Assembly: GCF_005239225.2 (NCBI RefSeq)
Contig: NC_133284.1
Coordinates: 54,567,416-54,631,415 of the forward strand
Source of the DNA: Populus alba
Taxonomy: Eukaryota; Streptophyta; Magnoliopsida; Malpighiales; Salicaceae
Reading direction: 5' to 3'
DNA length: 64,000 bases
The translations under genes were made by a program, and so were the position numbers. Shown one piece after another: positions 1 to 11,168 of this stretch (position 1 is its first letter; the number at the start of each line of letters is the position of its first letter). The notes under the pieces were generated by a model. That model was not told the DNA's origin. It saw only the letters and a program-made list of their open reading frames with translations, and ran no database searches.

Positions 1-758
1 ATGCAGATGGTGTCTTTGAATCTCATGCTTCTACTGGCAGGAATCTACTTCAGACTAAGAAAGGTTGCCTTTTTTGCCACTTTTTTGCCTCGCTTTATTT
101 GCTCGCTTCCAGTCAAGTTTTGTTTTGGGTTCTCTAGATTGTGATCGCCACTATGTTTTCTTCTGTGATCTAAGTGATGACTGCATATTTTGTTGATCTC
201 TGATGCATGCCAATGAGTTTTCCATTGCTGATTTGTTCATTTAAGATGCGAAATGTTGTGTTTGTTGTCTTGACGACTGCGTGTTCTTGCCAAAGAAGCC
301 CGCAAGGCAATTCTATTCCAGAATTTGATAGGCTGTATCAGCCTGCTTTAGATGGCGTGCTGATGGCAATGTATTGTCTTTCTTTATCTGCAGCTTGCCC
401 TGTAAACTTTGAGTTTCTGAACTATACAATCATCACAAGCCAATGTAAAGGACCCCAGTATACTCCCAGTCTCTGCTGTGGATCATTTAAGGAGTTTGCC
501 TGTCCTTACGCAGATGTGTTAAATGACTTGACCAATGATTGTGCATCAATCATGTTCAGCTACATTAACCTCTATGGGAAATATCCGCCTGGTCTATTTG
601 CCAATGAATGCAAGGAAGGGAAGCTGGGACTTGCATGCCCTGCACCATCACCATCAGAAGTTGCTGCTGACAATAATGGGAGTCAGATCATGCGTGGTCC
701 GATTCTCCTGCTCATGTTCTTAGCTGGTTTCTTAATGGTGTTCTTTCAATTACTTTGA
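1..758 (+). CDS. LLG1: LORELEI-like GPI-anchored protein (LLG1 type), 5' partial
   Basis: Two exons are visible: 1..63, which enters mid-gene (residues DGVFESHASTGRNLLQTKK), then a GT-AG intron, then 394..758 with the stop at 756-758. The exons join in phase (G + CT gives Ala before CPVNFEFLNYT). The protein has the LLG/LORELEI cysteine pattern (CPVNFEFLNYTIITSQCKG, then LCCGSFKEFACPY, then NECKEG and ACP). It ends in a hydrophobic segment (PILLLMFLAGFLMVFFQLL) after a small-residue N-N-G-S stretch, typical of a GPI-anchor signal. Family knowledge: LLG proteins are co-receptors and chaperones for FERONIA-type receptor kinases at the plasma membrane and bind RALF peptides. The signal peptide lies upstream of the window. 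Which LLG paralogue it is was inferred from similarity and from its ARP8 neighbour. Confidence 0.9.
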
Positions 759-1275
759 AGGCCCCAAAAATGTTTTTTACCTTTCTTTTTCTCCCCAATG
801 ATTTCTTTTTAACCTTGGTAGAGAGGATTTTCGTTGTTTTCTGACGCTGCTATCTATAAAACTGCTCATTTAGGCATGCTGAAAGAAATCAAATTATTTT
901 TAGGCTTGTAATCTGCTAGTCCCCAGTGGAAGGGACTCGAGCCCGGTTGTATCAAGTGTGAAGTTATGTATTTTTACCCTTATAAATACTTCAAATTTTA
1001 AATTTTGGCTTGTGCCATGCCGAAATTGCTTGTTCTCATATGCTGTGGACCTGACATGGCGTTGTCTTCATATGTATCATTTTTATCTCTCGATTTTGTT
1101 TGTGTGGCTATGGATAGATGATACCATGTTAATCAAAAATCATATTATATCAGCAAAAACAGTCATCCACGCGTAGCTGGAGATATTTTCAAGTTTCAGC
1201 TAGTTGTAGAAGACAACTCCATCCTTGACTAGCTGCTTAAAGAACCTCGTCTTTATCATCAATTACGACTACCTC
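759..1275. other. 3' flank of LLG gene and intergenic spacer
   Basis: This holds the probable LLG 3' UTR (pyrimidine-rich start, AATAAA-poor) and the 5' leader of the next gene. No further coding signal was seen; short open frames here lack similarity or codon bias. Confidence 0.5.
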
Positions 1276-2838
1276 ATGGCCTCTTCTCTAACAAAATCTC
1301 CTCTTCCCATGGACAGAAACCTACTTCTCACAACTTCAACTAGAACACCAGCTACCATTATCTCACTTCGAACGTGCCACGACTTCCAGGAAGTGAAACA
1401 ATTACATGCCCAGTTTGTTGTGTCAGGACTTCTTGGTTATCATCCTTTATGTGCTAGGAGGCTCCTCGAGGCTTATGTTACCATGTCACAGATTTATTAT
1501 GCCGTTTCGATCTTTGAGAGAATACCTTCTCCTGATGTGTTTGTTTATAACACCATGATTAGAGGCCTAACAATGGGTAAGTTTCTTCATGATTCTTTGT
1601 TACTGTATAAACAATTCCTATTTGGGTACCTTGTACCAGACAACTTCACTTACACCTTTGTCCTTAAAGCATGCTCCCATTTGAAAGCTCCTTTTGAAGG
1701 TAAACAAGTGCATTGCCAGATAATTAAGGCAGGAATAGTACCAGATACTCATATCCATAGCTCCTTAATTCATATGTACACTAATTCAGGAAGCATAGAC
1801 GATGCAGAACGTGTTCTTGGAGAATTCTCGGAAGAGAACACACTTGCTAAGAATGCCATGATTTCAGGTTACTTGACCGAGGGTCGTGTAGACAAGGCTA
1901 GAAAAATGTTTGATGACATGGCAGCGAAAGATGCAGCATCTTGGAGTGCATTAATAACAGGATATACAAAGAATGGTATGCACACTGAGGCATTAGCTCT
2001 TTTTCAAGACATGATGGTTTCACACATCCTGCCAAATGAAGCAGCACTGGTGAGCCTGCTCTCTGCCTGTGGACAATTAGGAGCATTGCATCAGGGAAGA
2101 TGGATACATGCGTACATTGATAAAACTAGAGTTTTGATGAGCACTAAACTCACTACTGCTCTCATCGATATGTATGCCAAGAGTGGAAGCATTGAGTGTG
2201 GCTATGGATTATTTCAGAAAATGGCCTGTAGAGACGTTGTAACTTGGGGAGTTATGATTTCAGCTTTTGCCATCTATGGCCATGCTAGCAAATGTTTTCA
2301 ACTGTTTGATGAGATGCTTGCTGATGGGATCCGTCCAAATAAAGTCATATTTGTGGCCATACTTTCAGCCTGCTCTCATGCTGGTTGTGTTGAAGAAGGA
2401 CGACAATATTTCAGTCAAATGGAAAATGGTTTCGGAATAAAACCATCTATTGAGCATTATGGATGCATGGTAGACCTCCTTGGCCGTGCCGGGCTACTGG
2501 CAGAAGCAGAAGAACTAATCCTTTCAATGCCAAAACAGCCTAATTCGATCATCTGGGGTTCATTGCTAAGTGCTTGTAGAACTCACAATGACCTCAAGAG
2601 AGGGACTTGGGCCTTCGAGAACTTGATGGAGCTTGAGCCGACATCAGGGGACCGGTACAAGTTAGCAGGGCTCATGTTTGCTAATGCAGGCGAGAAGGAC
2701 GAAGCTGCTAGGATAAAGAAGATGATCCATGAAAAAGAAATGGAGACAACTTGTGGTTCTAGTTTCATTGAGGTGGAAGGCGCGGTCCATGAGTTCACAG
2801 TGGGGTATACAGTTCATAATAAAGCAAGAGATATATGA
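1276..2838 (+). CDS. Pentatricopeptide repeat protein, PLS class, E/E+ type
   Basis: This is an intronless gene of 520 codons from the ATG at 1276; an in-frame ATG at 1225 would add 17 residues and is less likely. Tandem PPR units run from about residue 85 (PDVFVYNTMIRGL) to residue 435, with typical motifs such as LIDMYAKSGSIECG, DVVTWGVMISAFA and GCMVDLLGRAGLLAEAEEL. They are followed by an E domain (WGSLLSACRTHNDL) and an E+-like end (GSSFIEVEGAVHEF). No DYW deaminase domain follows. Family knowledge: PLS-class PPR proteins act in mitochondria or plastids, usually in C-to-U RNA editing-site recognition. The target is unknown and no clear transit peptide was resolved. The E+ end stops early at TGA 2836-2838; see findings. 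It lies convergent to the ARP8 gene. Confidence 0.88.
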   Translation: MASSLTKSPLPMDRNLLLTTSTRTPATIISLRTCHDFQEVKQLHAQFVVSGLLGYHPLCARRLLEAYVTMSQIYYAVSIFERIPSPDVFVYNTMIRGLTMGKFLHDSLLLYKQFLFGYLVPDNFTYTFVLKACSHLKAPFEGKQVHCQIIKAGIVPDTHIHSSLIHMYTNSGSIDDAERVLGEFSEENTLAKNAMISGYLTEGRVDKARKMFDDMAAKDAASWSALITGYTKNGMHTEALALFQDMMVSHILPNEAALVSLLSACGQLGALHQGRWIHAYIDKTRVLMSTKLTTALIDMYAKSGSIECGYGLFQKMACRDVVTWGVMISAFAIYGHASKCFQLFDEMLADGIRPNKVIFVAILSACSHAGCVEEGRQYFSQMENGFGIKPSIEHYGCMVDLLGRAGLLAEAEELILSMPKQPNSIIWGSLLSACRTHNDLKRGTWAFENLMELEPTSGDRYKLAGLMFANAGEKDEAARIKKMIHEKEMETTCGSSFIEVEGAVHEFTVGYTVHNKARDI

Positions 2839-3470
2839 AATACTGCAAGGTGTCTATACAGTTCGAGATTGCTAATGATTTTTCTTCCAAGTCTGTATGC
2901 AAAGCAAAACAAAGAGGACGAGAGGACATAGATTCATGCCTTTTGTTTCGTGGATCTAGGGCATTATCCATCCCATTACCTCCACGTTAATTGTTCTTAA
3001 TCAATTCAATATGAAAGGCAAGTTGGAACAAAGAAACTGTGAATCATGCCCACTTCATCACAAACTTGAGTTAATAAACTGACTTCCAAGTTCACGTTTC
3101 CAAGATAGATCACAAGCAGGAAACAATATTCATTAGCTTTGTTTACATACTCAGCTTTGTTATGTATACACATACAGCAACAAACTCTAATTTGAGGATG
3201 CTCATATTCCTAGAATAAACTGACCTTGCAAACAGAACTAAGGTTTCCCTGGCAATGTGGATTTTCGAGTTCATTCTTTTAAGAAACCTCCTCACAGAAA
3301 GAAGATTCAAGACAAGCTTTAGAAAAAAATTGAAAATGTAAAATTGAAATATAAATAAATAATTTTGGCAATCTTCATCATGTGAGCAGAGTTTGGCTTC
3401 TTTCCCACTGCTTCTTTATTATAGATGATAACAAGGCCCCTGGAAGCTGCCGAATCTATACAACCCTGTT
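2839..3470. other. Convergent intergenic region between PPR and ARP8 genes
   Basis: Contains 3' UTR sequence of the two convergent genes. A possible continuation of the PPR E+ domain in another frame runs to about 2870. Nothing else was recognised. Confidence 0.5.
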
Positions 3471-6400
3471 TTACCATGCAAGGGTAAATCTGGACTTCCG
3501 TCTAAATTGTTTTTTCGTCACACACCAGGACCCAGGAAAGGTGCTCAACTGTATAGAAAGAGAGGTGAGGTAAGGCCTTAACATGGGAAAATGGAGTGGT
3601 GGTGTGTGACCCAGACCAAGATGCTTGAGACTTGGAGTCATCAAACAACGCCAGAGTCGAGAAAAGGTGAATGTTTTATCATGATCATGAATGAAAGTCA
3701 AAATTGAGAGAAGACCAAGAGCCCAGTAGTTGTGCAGAAACCAACTATGGTCACTTCAGGATGTACGGCAACTAAACATAACAGTTGTAAATATGTCCAG
3801 TTTTGCATGATCTAAATAATTGGTGATGAAGTAACTTACATTGCCAATAAGCTTTGCCCCAATCCACGCACTGTCTGCACCATAAGGAGGAGAAATGACT
3901 CTTATTCCATTAGAAATGGATGGGGGAAGAAGTCCATACAATTCCTTCTCTAGCCTTTCTGGAAACAGTTCAAAAATATAGGTTCATATACTTCATAAGC
4001 ACGTGTCCTTACTAATTTTATTCAATTTCTTGACTTTCTAGATTAGATTCTTGTGCCAACCCAATCATTATTTATAATTCTATTTTTTTTACCTGCAAGT
4101 CCTGGGAGACATGAAGTCCCTCCTGACAAAACTATAGTCTTGAACCAAGCATCATCTTCAGTTAATTCCGCAGCGTGACAGTGGTCCATGCAAAGAGCTA
4201 CTGCCTGCTGCAAACCCATTGCACACCTGTACCATGTGCAAATGAAAACATTTCAGCCTACCGTCATGGTTTTATTATTTTGCTGGTGTAAGGTATCAAA
4301 AATATTTTGGTCGTTGGATTGTGAAATAATGTGAACGTGAAAATATGGACATGGTGCAGGCTAAAGGCATCAATTTAAATGAAAACATGCAGTGCCAGAT
4401 TCCAAATATACACATTAGGGTTTGAAAAACAGTGAAGTTTATCCAAGAACAACATCAATATGAGATTTATTCCAAGCAAACAAGTTTTGTGGTCAAATAC
4501 AGCTCATCCAAGAACAACATCAGTATGAGAAAGCTTCAAAAAAGAGTCCAATGAAAGTAGTGGATTGTGGGAAGATATGCACTTACACTCCAGCAATACT
4601 TGGCTGGAATAGGACCTCCCCTGTTTTAAAGCGCTCCTTTGAAAGAGTGAACCATCCTTCTCCAGGTACTTCAAATGATGCTTGAGTATCTTTATACAAC
4701 TCAGCTTCATAATCAGCGGCTACATAACATAGATTCTGTATTTCCATGGTTCCAACAGATCATGAAAAGAAAAAGGTTCACCATTGAAATAACAATACAA
4801 AGTTATCAATACAGCTAATTAGAACTTAGTTATGAAGGGTGGGAAAACTAGTCGGCCTTGAATTTGACCAAGTTCAGTAGGAGATAAAGCCACATTATGC
4901 AGCATGACAAGAAACACTGAAACAGTATACCTCTTTCAATGTTTGAACTGTGTGGAGTGATTCAAAATTAAGATTATTCTGCTGCATCTGTTCTCTAAGG
5001 AATCCTGTTACTTTTAATGCTCCCACACCCATGACTTCTACACCCACTGTGCGCATTACTTTACCATGTAAAACTGTAAAATGCAAAAGTCAGTATGCCA
5101 AAATCCTAAATCCCAATGATTTTGCAGCATACCAGTTAGAAACAAGATTATTATAGAATGTAGAAACTTATAGAAAGTGAGTGAAGCATGCAAGAGCCCA
5201 GAATACCAAGCATATTACAGATTGCACGGGACAGGTTGAAACATGTGCAATTGATTAACAAATTTGGAAAAAAAATCAGAAAGAATATAAATGACACATC
5301 AGCAATAACCACAGAAGTCTACAAATCCTCTAATCATAAATGTGAGCACAAGAAGGATAGCATGGTTAGCATTAAGAATGAACCAAAGTCTATTTCTAGT
5401 TCAATTTATGCAACATATGCCTCAGGTCAAGTTCCAAACAATGAGGGCATTTTGACAGAAAAGAAAATAATCACTTACTTGGAACAACAGATGTGACTTG
5501 AAAACCAATATTAACAACAATTCCTGAAGTTCGTTGTGCTGCATACAGTGCCAAAGTTGCCTGTGTTTATCAACAAACATATCACATTAATGTTAAAAGA
5601 TAGGCAGAACAATGCCAGAACCTTTACATTCTCTCAATGTAACTAGGAAATGTTAACACTCACCAACAAAACATGTAACAGAATAAGTTTTCCCACATTT
5701 CAAGATGGCATGAAATTGCATTTCATACAGCTATATAGCAGAAACTTCCTATTTGTAGAAATCTTTTCCATGTGATGATAATTAGTCTCTGGCATCCTTG
5801 ATAAGTCCCATTTACTTTAACATATATATCAATTTGACCGATTGAAAACATTGAGAAACTAGAGGAATAAGTTGACAAACAAAGCCAAACACACCTGATT
5901 AATGGCACAAACAGCTGGAACGTTCATGTCGAAAAGAGCTGTGTAGATAGCGTCTTTTAGTTGCCTTCTTGATGCTCTAGCAGCTTCAGTATCTGCAATC
6001 ATAAAGATTAGAGCAAGTTTAGAGAAATTGGGTATATAAGACCACCCAATCTAAGTTCTTGACATCATGAATCAACTATATCGTTTAAATTTGGAAGCAT
6101 CTGGTCAGACATCATTAGAATTATTTCACCCTAGGTAGATAATAGAATAATGTCATCAATTTCAAAAGATCTAAAATACATCGAAAAAAATTGTGCAAGT
6201 GACATTCCTCAAAGTAATTCAGTTGAAGTGATAGCTAACCATCATAATGGCAAAGTGGAAGGGAGACAACAATGGGATGTGCAGATGCTTTTACCTGCAT
6301 CCTGTAAAGACTGAAGAGATATTTTCAGCCCGTAAAGTTCTAGAGGCGATAAAGAATGGAAAAAAGCCTAAAAGGAGCAACAAAGCAAAAATAGGTTCAT

Positions 6401-7725
6401 ATATTGAGGATTAAAACCAGCATGCCACAAGTTAAAAATGTAATTAATGCTATCGGTTATCCAATGGAACTTGTATAAATCCTCCCAAAAGTGTTTCTTT
6501 AGAAACAAGTTTTTCCACATGCAACGCAAGTTTACACACACTGAGATAAAAATGAAAAGGGGACATTTGAAAAGTGGAATTGGCTAACAAATTTCAAGAG
6601 AGAGAGGACAGACCTGCTATAAATAGTAGCAAAAAAATGTTGAAGCCTGGTGTACATTGGAGATTCAATGTTGCCAAATTCCTGCTCACCAGGTAATTTC
6701 ATTACATATTGTCGAAAATTAAGAAAAATCCACTTTGGTAATTATGAGAAATGCAAAAGATTTTCCTTCTGGAAAAGTTTCTTCCACAAATGCCAGAATG
6801 GCTAGTTACAAGAAATAATAGCTCACCAAAAAAGTAGCTGACCGTCCAGACGGACAAGCATTTTTGCTCCACCCATATTTGCAGTGGCCTGAACCACCTT
6901 TATCAAGAAGATTATAGAATTAAAAAAAATGCGTAAAATCTTTCAAAAATATCGGTTTAAATAGAATGATTAATCAAGATGGTTAAGCAATGGAATTAGT
7001 CCTTTTTACATATATAATGCTTACCATCAACAATAACAGCACCAGGGACTTGCACCCTTTGCCCATATATACGCATGAATGACAGCTCTGTTATGGGACT
7101 AGAGAATGTCCTGTAATAAAATCAAAAATTCATTTCACATATTTTAAAAGAAAAAAAAAAAAAAAACCCTTCAAATTTCCAATTCCAATACAAGTCTCAC
7201 ATTTTCCACTAATCTCTCTCCAAAAACAAATCCCAGTTCTATTCCCTCACAGTCAAAATCACTCAATCATCCACAACTAAGCAATCGATAATTGAAAAAC
7301 ATTTCACTTTTACTACAGTTTAACGGTCTCAGAAAAACAATGACTATATATTTCACAAAAAAAGAAGCTTGAAATGAAAATTGAGAAACTCACTGGATAG
7401 GATACCCGGATCGGAGATGAGTCTCAACAAAAAATACAGAATCCCAGGTATCATGATAATTTTGAAGAAAATAAATCCACAGGCGATTATCAGATACAAG
7501 TGGTCTCCATGACTTGCATACTACACTCAATCTTGCAGCATCTTTTGGCCCCACCAATCTCACTATTTGCAACACCACATCAATCGGTAGCCGATCAAAA
7601 GCTCCCAGAGATGATGATGATTCTGTGTAACTCGGTGGAGTCGTCACCGAGTCAATGCTCGAGCTCGAGAAAGAAGTCGCCCTATTCGACACCGATTCCC
7701 ACACTTTCTTTAATAGCATCGCCAT
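3471..7725 (-). CDS. ARP8: Actin-related protein 8 (F-box plus actin-like domain), 12 exons
   Basis: Exons on the minus strand, in transcript order: 7394-7725, 7025-7110, 6827-6897, 6614-6681, 6240-6301, 5895-5992, 5479-5560, 4931-5073, 4587-4735, 4093-4226, 3840-3958, 3471-3548. All junctions are GT-AG and the phases agree, giving 473 residues, close to Arabidopsis ARP8 (about 471). An F-box lies at residues 43-83 (FDRLPIDVVLQIVRLVGPKD, then CKSWRPLVSDNRLW). The actin fold follows: VIVDGGSGHCKYGWSK (phosphate-1-like loop), then VVSLPLC, then IVVNIGFQ (phosphate-2-like), then IVLSGGTSCLPGL (adenosine-like), ending KQFRRKSRFTLAW. Family knowledge: ARP8 is a plant-specific nuclear or nucleolar actin-related protein. 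The start MAMLLKKVW matches the family start; the frame stays open upstream to ATG 7875. Confidence 0.93.
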
Positions 7726-7875
7726 AGCAGAAATGGGTCTTCGCTGTTTCAATTCATGGCGGTGAGATTCAATGAGTTCTGCGGGAGTTTTTTTTGCGCG
7801 TTTTGTAGGGAAACAGGCATGAAGGAAGAGTGAAGGAGGTGAATTTGGAGGAGGAGTCGAGGTGGTTGCGTGCAA

Positions 7876-9160
7876 GTGGAAGGACTAGTTAACACTGACG
7901 TGGATGGATATGATATCGACACGTGGATAAAGCTGCCAGAGATGAGTGGTGTGTCACTCAACCTGGATTTGCAAAATCCATGAGTGAAATCCATTTATTT
8001 AATGTTTGAGATTCTCATTCAATGCATGAGATTTTCCATTACATAACTTGTCGGATCTCTTGCATGAATGGTTGATGATTTCCAAACAAAGAGATTCATG
8101 AACACTGTTCTTAACTTGGAGTCATGATTTAAGAATTATGACATTTTAATTGTGAACTAGTTTTGAACTGAAAGACATGGAGGCTGGAGCGTTGCCTAAT
8201 ACACTTGGAAAGCATCATCACCGGGCTTCACTTCTTACACTTTGGAAGCATTATGTAGCAACATCAAATTTGTTTTTATATTTTTAAATTAATTTTTAAA
8301 AGATTTATTATTTTTTTTATTTTTTATTTAAAATTAATATTTTTTTAATATTTTCAAATCATTGATGTGTTTGATATTAAAAATATTTTAAAAAAAATAT
8401 AAAAAAATATTATTTTAATATATTTTTAAATACAAAAAATTTTAAAAAAATAATCATAATTATATTCTTAAACAAACACCATCTAACTTTATCATTAAGT
8501 TCTTTGAATCCAAGCAAGGGACTTACCTTAGTTACATCCTAGTTCGTGCGAATCTTAAGCATATTTTTTTTAAAATTTTTCAATTCAATCCCCTCCCCTT
8601 TTTTCCATTTCCCTATTGTTTTTTTCCTTTATAATTTCATCTTCTTAATAATTATTCAAATTGTTTTTGTACTACTCAAATCCCTCGTGTCACAGTAATT
8701 CTTATATTTAAACTAGATAAGGAATTAGACTAAAAAGTTTTTTTCCTGTTAATTTTATTTTTTATCAATTTTATTTTTGAATTTTTTATAATTGGTTAGG
8801 CATGTTTTCTTTGAATTGATCAAAATAGTTAAGTCATATTTAAAACAACTCTTATATAATTTAATTTTAATAATTATAAGCCTAAACTAGATAAGAAATC
8901 AGATCAGAAAGTTACATGATTGATCTTATTAAGTCAATTTTAATAATAATATAAAATAATTGATTATAATATGTATGTATTCTTGTTACATTTAATTTGT
9001 TTTTTAATGTAGCACCTATTAACATCTAATTTCGAAGGCTAGGAACAAGCATTCATTTTGGATGGATTGGTTTCAATTATATGCAAATTATCTACTTGTT
9101 TCATACAAAGTTAGAATAAAAAAAGTGTGCCATGTCTAGTCTTAATCAATAGACACACCA
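7876..9160. other. Intergenic region upstream of ARP8, AT-rich
   Basis: The first 100-150 bases probably hold the ARP8 promoter and leader. From about 8270 to 8480 there is an AT-rich block whose core (GATGTGTTTGATATTAAAAA) resembles two other blocks at 23.2 and 24.7 kb. No gene was seen. Confidence 0.45.
8271..8480. repeat. Dispersed AT-rich MITE-like repeat, copy 1
   Basis: The segment shares a core (ATTGATGTGTTTGATATTAA, followed by long A/T runs and ending near AACAAACACC) with copies near 23185-23375 and 24603-24812. The ends are degenerate and no target duplication could be assigned. Confidence 0.4.
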
Positions 9161-9161
9161 A

Positions 9162-9349
9162 GGCTTGTAGCCCAGCGGTGGTAAGGGTTTTCCTTACCTT
9201 TGCATTCTGGGTTCAAATCATCGTGTACACCTGTCACCTCCGCGGTATCTTACATGTCTATTAGGCTTGCAAGATGTTCAGTGGATTCGGGGATTAGTCA
9301 TGGTGTGCATAAGTTGGCCCGGATACTCCGGGTTACCAAAAAAAAAAAA
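9162..9349 (+). mobile_element. tRNA-derived SINE, copy 1
   Basis: A polymerase III box-A-like motif (TAGCCCAGCGGTGGTAAGG) begins at 9168, and a box-B-like motif (GGGTTCAAATCATCG) begins near 9210. The 3' region (CATAAGTTGGCCCGGATACT) resembles Au-like plant SINE tails and ends in an A-run at 9338-9349. Known Salicaceae SINE families have this organisation. No clear target-site duplication was found. Confidence 0.72.
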
Positions 9350-9490
9350 TGATTATTTACATTTCAAAATCTCGACAAATAAACTATGGGATAGAGGTGG
9401 AGCGTTGGTAAATTTATATAGATAAAAATAAAGTCTCTTATTTTTTATGTTTTAATATACATATATATAATCAATTAATTAATTAAAAAT

Positions 9491-9674
9491 AGTAGGTGGT
9501 CTAGTAATAAAAACTTGGGATTAAAGAGTTTGCTCCCCTGTAATTTCAGGTTTGAGCCCCATAGTTGTTAATATAATGACTACTGGAAATTTATATGGTT
9601 ATTAACTTCAAGACCCGTAGAATTAGTCGAGATATGTATAAATTGATCTGGATATCTATATTAATAAAAAAAAA
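9491..9674 (+). mobile_element. tRNA-derived SINE, diverged copy 2
   Basis: This has the same architecture as the SINE 140 bases upstream, in the same orientation. Box A-like GTGGTCTAGTAATAAAAAC lies near 9496, box B-like AGGTTTGAGCCCC near 9548, and the tail (TATAAATTGATCTGGATATC) aligns with AAGTTGGCCCGGATACT of copy 1 before an A-run. It is older and more diverged. Confidence 0.6.
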
Positions 9675-10116
9675 TTAGTCAAATCCTATGAATAATATTT
9701 TTCTAAACTTTATTATTTGGATGTTAAATTCCATTTATTCGTTGTATTTTTCAATTTTTTTTTATATATATCAGGCTATTTATATCCATTGTGTAATAAA
9801 AGGTTTTTCCATAAAAATAACTCAAGAGCATATATAAATTATTTATTCATTATATATAGAATAATATTCTTGAGTCAGTTTATGCATCTATTAAAATTAA
9901 CTTCTTATGATAATCTTAGAGACATGTAAAAATATATCTTTACATTGCATGGTATATTTAGATGAATTAATTGTTTATTTATGATTTAATTAATTAATTA
10001 ATTAATTCTTGTCCTCATTGTACAAATAAAATAAATAAACAATAAAACCATAATTTAGTAGTAGTACAGTAGTAATTAAGGGTAACAAACAATTAATAAT
10101 CCATCGGTCCACCTAA

Positions 10117-10148
<32 letters not shown>

Positions 10149-11168
10149 GTAGTCTCTAATATTCTTCCTCTCTCTAGATCGACAAAAAGGAGCTTCCTTT
10201 CTCCAATCCCCAAATTTGCAATTCTCACACGCAGGTGCAATTTCTCATTTCCATGCCCTATTTCTCTTCCCCGATCTTAATGCTCCTCAAATTTGCTACT
10301 GTTAGCTTCCAAGACTCGATCACAATTCCCTCATCTTCATCTTCTTCGGTTTTTTGGTTATAAAGTTTCTCACTTTAGGGTTTCTATCGATTCTCCTGGT
10401 CTAGGATTGTTTAGTAATGTTCTTTTGTTTAGGAATTGAGAAATTATGAGCTAATTTTGGATTTTTACTAAGTAATTGAAAATATAAATGGGGAACCTGG
10501 AAATTTTTTTGTAGGATTTAATTGCTTTTTAATCAATTTCAGTTTAATTTTTGATGCATTTTAGAGAGATATGATGGAATGCTGCAATTCCTAACTTATC
10601 GAATGCTTAGATTAATAGTTAACCAAAATGAATAGGTTGATTCTTTGTTCTTTTTTTTTGCCACCCTGTAATTACTGGTTCTTGGGTGTTAATTTTTTTT
10701 TTTCGTGAATTAGTTTTTCTATATTTGGTCAGTGTCTGTTGTAGCGCAATTGTTATTGGTTATTTAACATTTAATTCCACCTCAAGTACCTGTTGTGTTC
10801 CAACAAGCAGTGAAAGCTAGCTTGTTCATTGAATAAATGATTGTTATTGTTTGTTTCTTCAATGTATCATCATGGGATATGAGGAAATATATCTGGATGT
10901 TCTGTTTTAGTAGTTTTTTGCTGCAAATTTGCTGTACATCTTATACGTGTGAAATTATGTGCCCTTTACATGGGGACATTCGTATAATCCATTCTTTCTT
11001 ACAGATAACAAATCTACAGCTATACTATTTTTCAAGCATTTTAATTTTTTAAATTCTGTAATTAGTCTTTGTGTTAATTTTGCTTTGTGGTTATGTTAGT
11101 TCTTGTTGATGTGTGACTGATTGGCTTGAGTTGATATTGTTGGTTAGGTGTGGAATCGTTAGTAAAAT
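9675..11168. other. WD40 gene upstream region and 5' UTR
   Basis: AT-rich spacer with (AATT)n near 9985-10009 and (ATT)n at 10121-10147. A probable non-coding first exon lies near 10190-10233 (ending ACACGCAG before GT), followed by a leader intron that ends close to the start codon at 11169. The exact leader splice sites are uncertain. Confidence 0.45.
10121..10147. repeat. (ATT)n microsatellite
   Basis: Perfect trinucleotide run of nine units upstream of the WD40 gene leader. Confidence 0.9.

Noticed and set aside
207..393. In-frame extension of the LLG exon upstream to an ATG at 207
   Set aside because: The region before 394 reads as intron: exon 1 ends at 63 with a GT donor, and the acceptor TGCAG at 393 restores the conserved ACPVNFEF junction.
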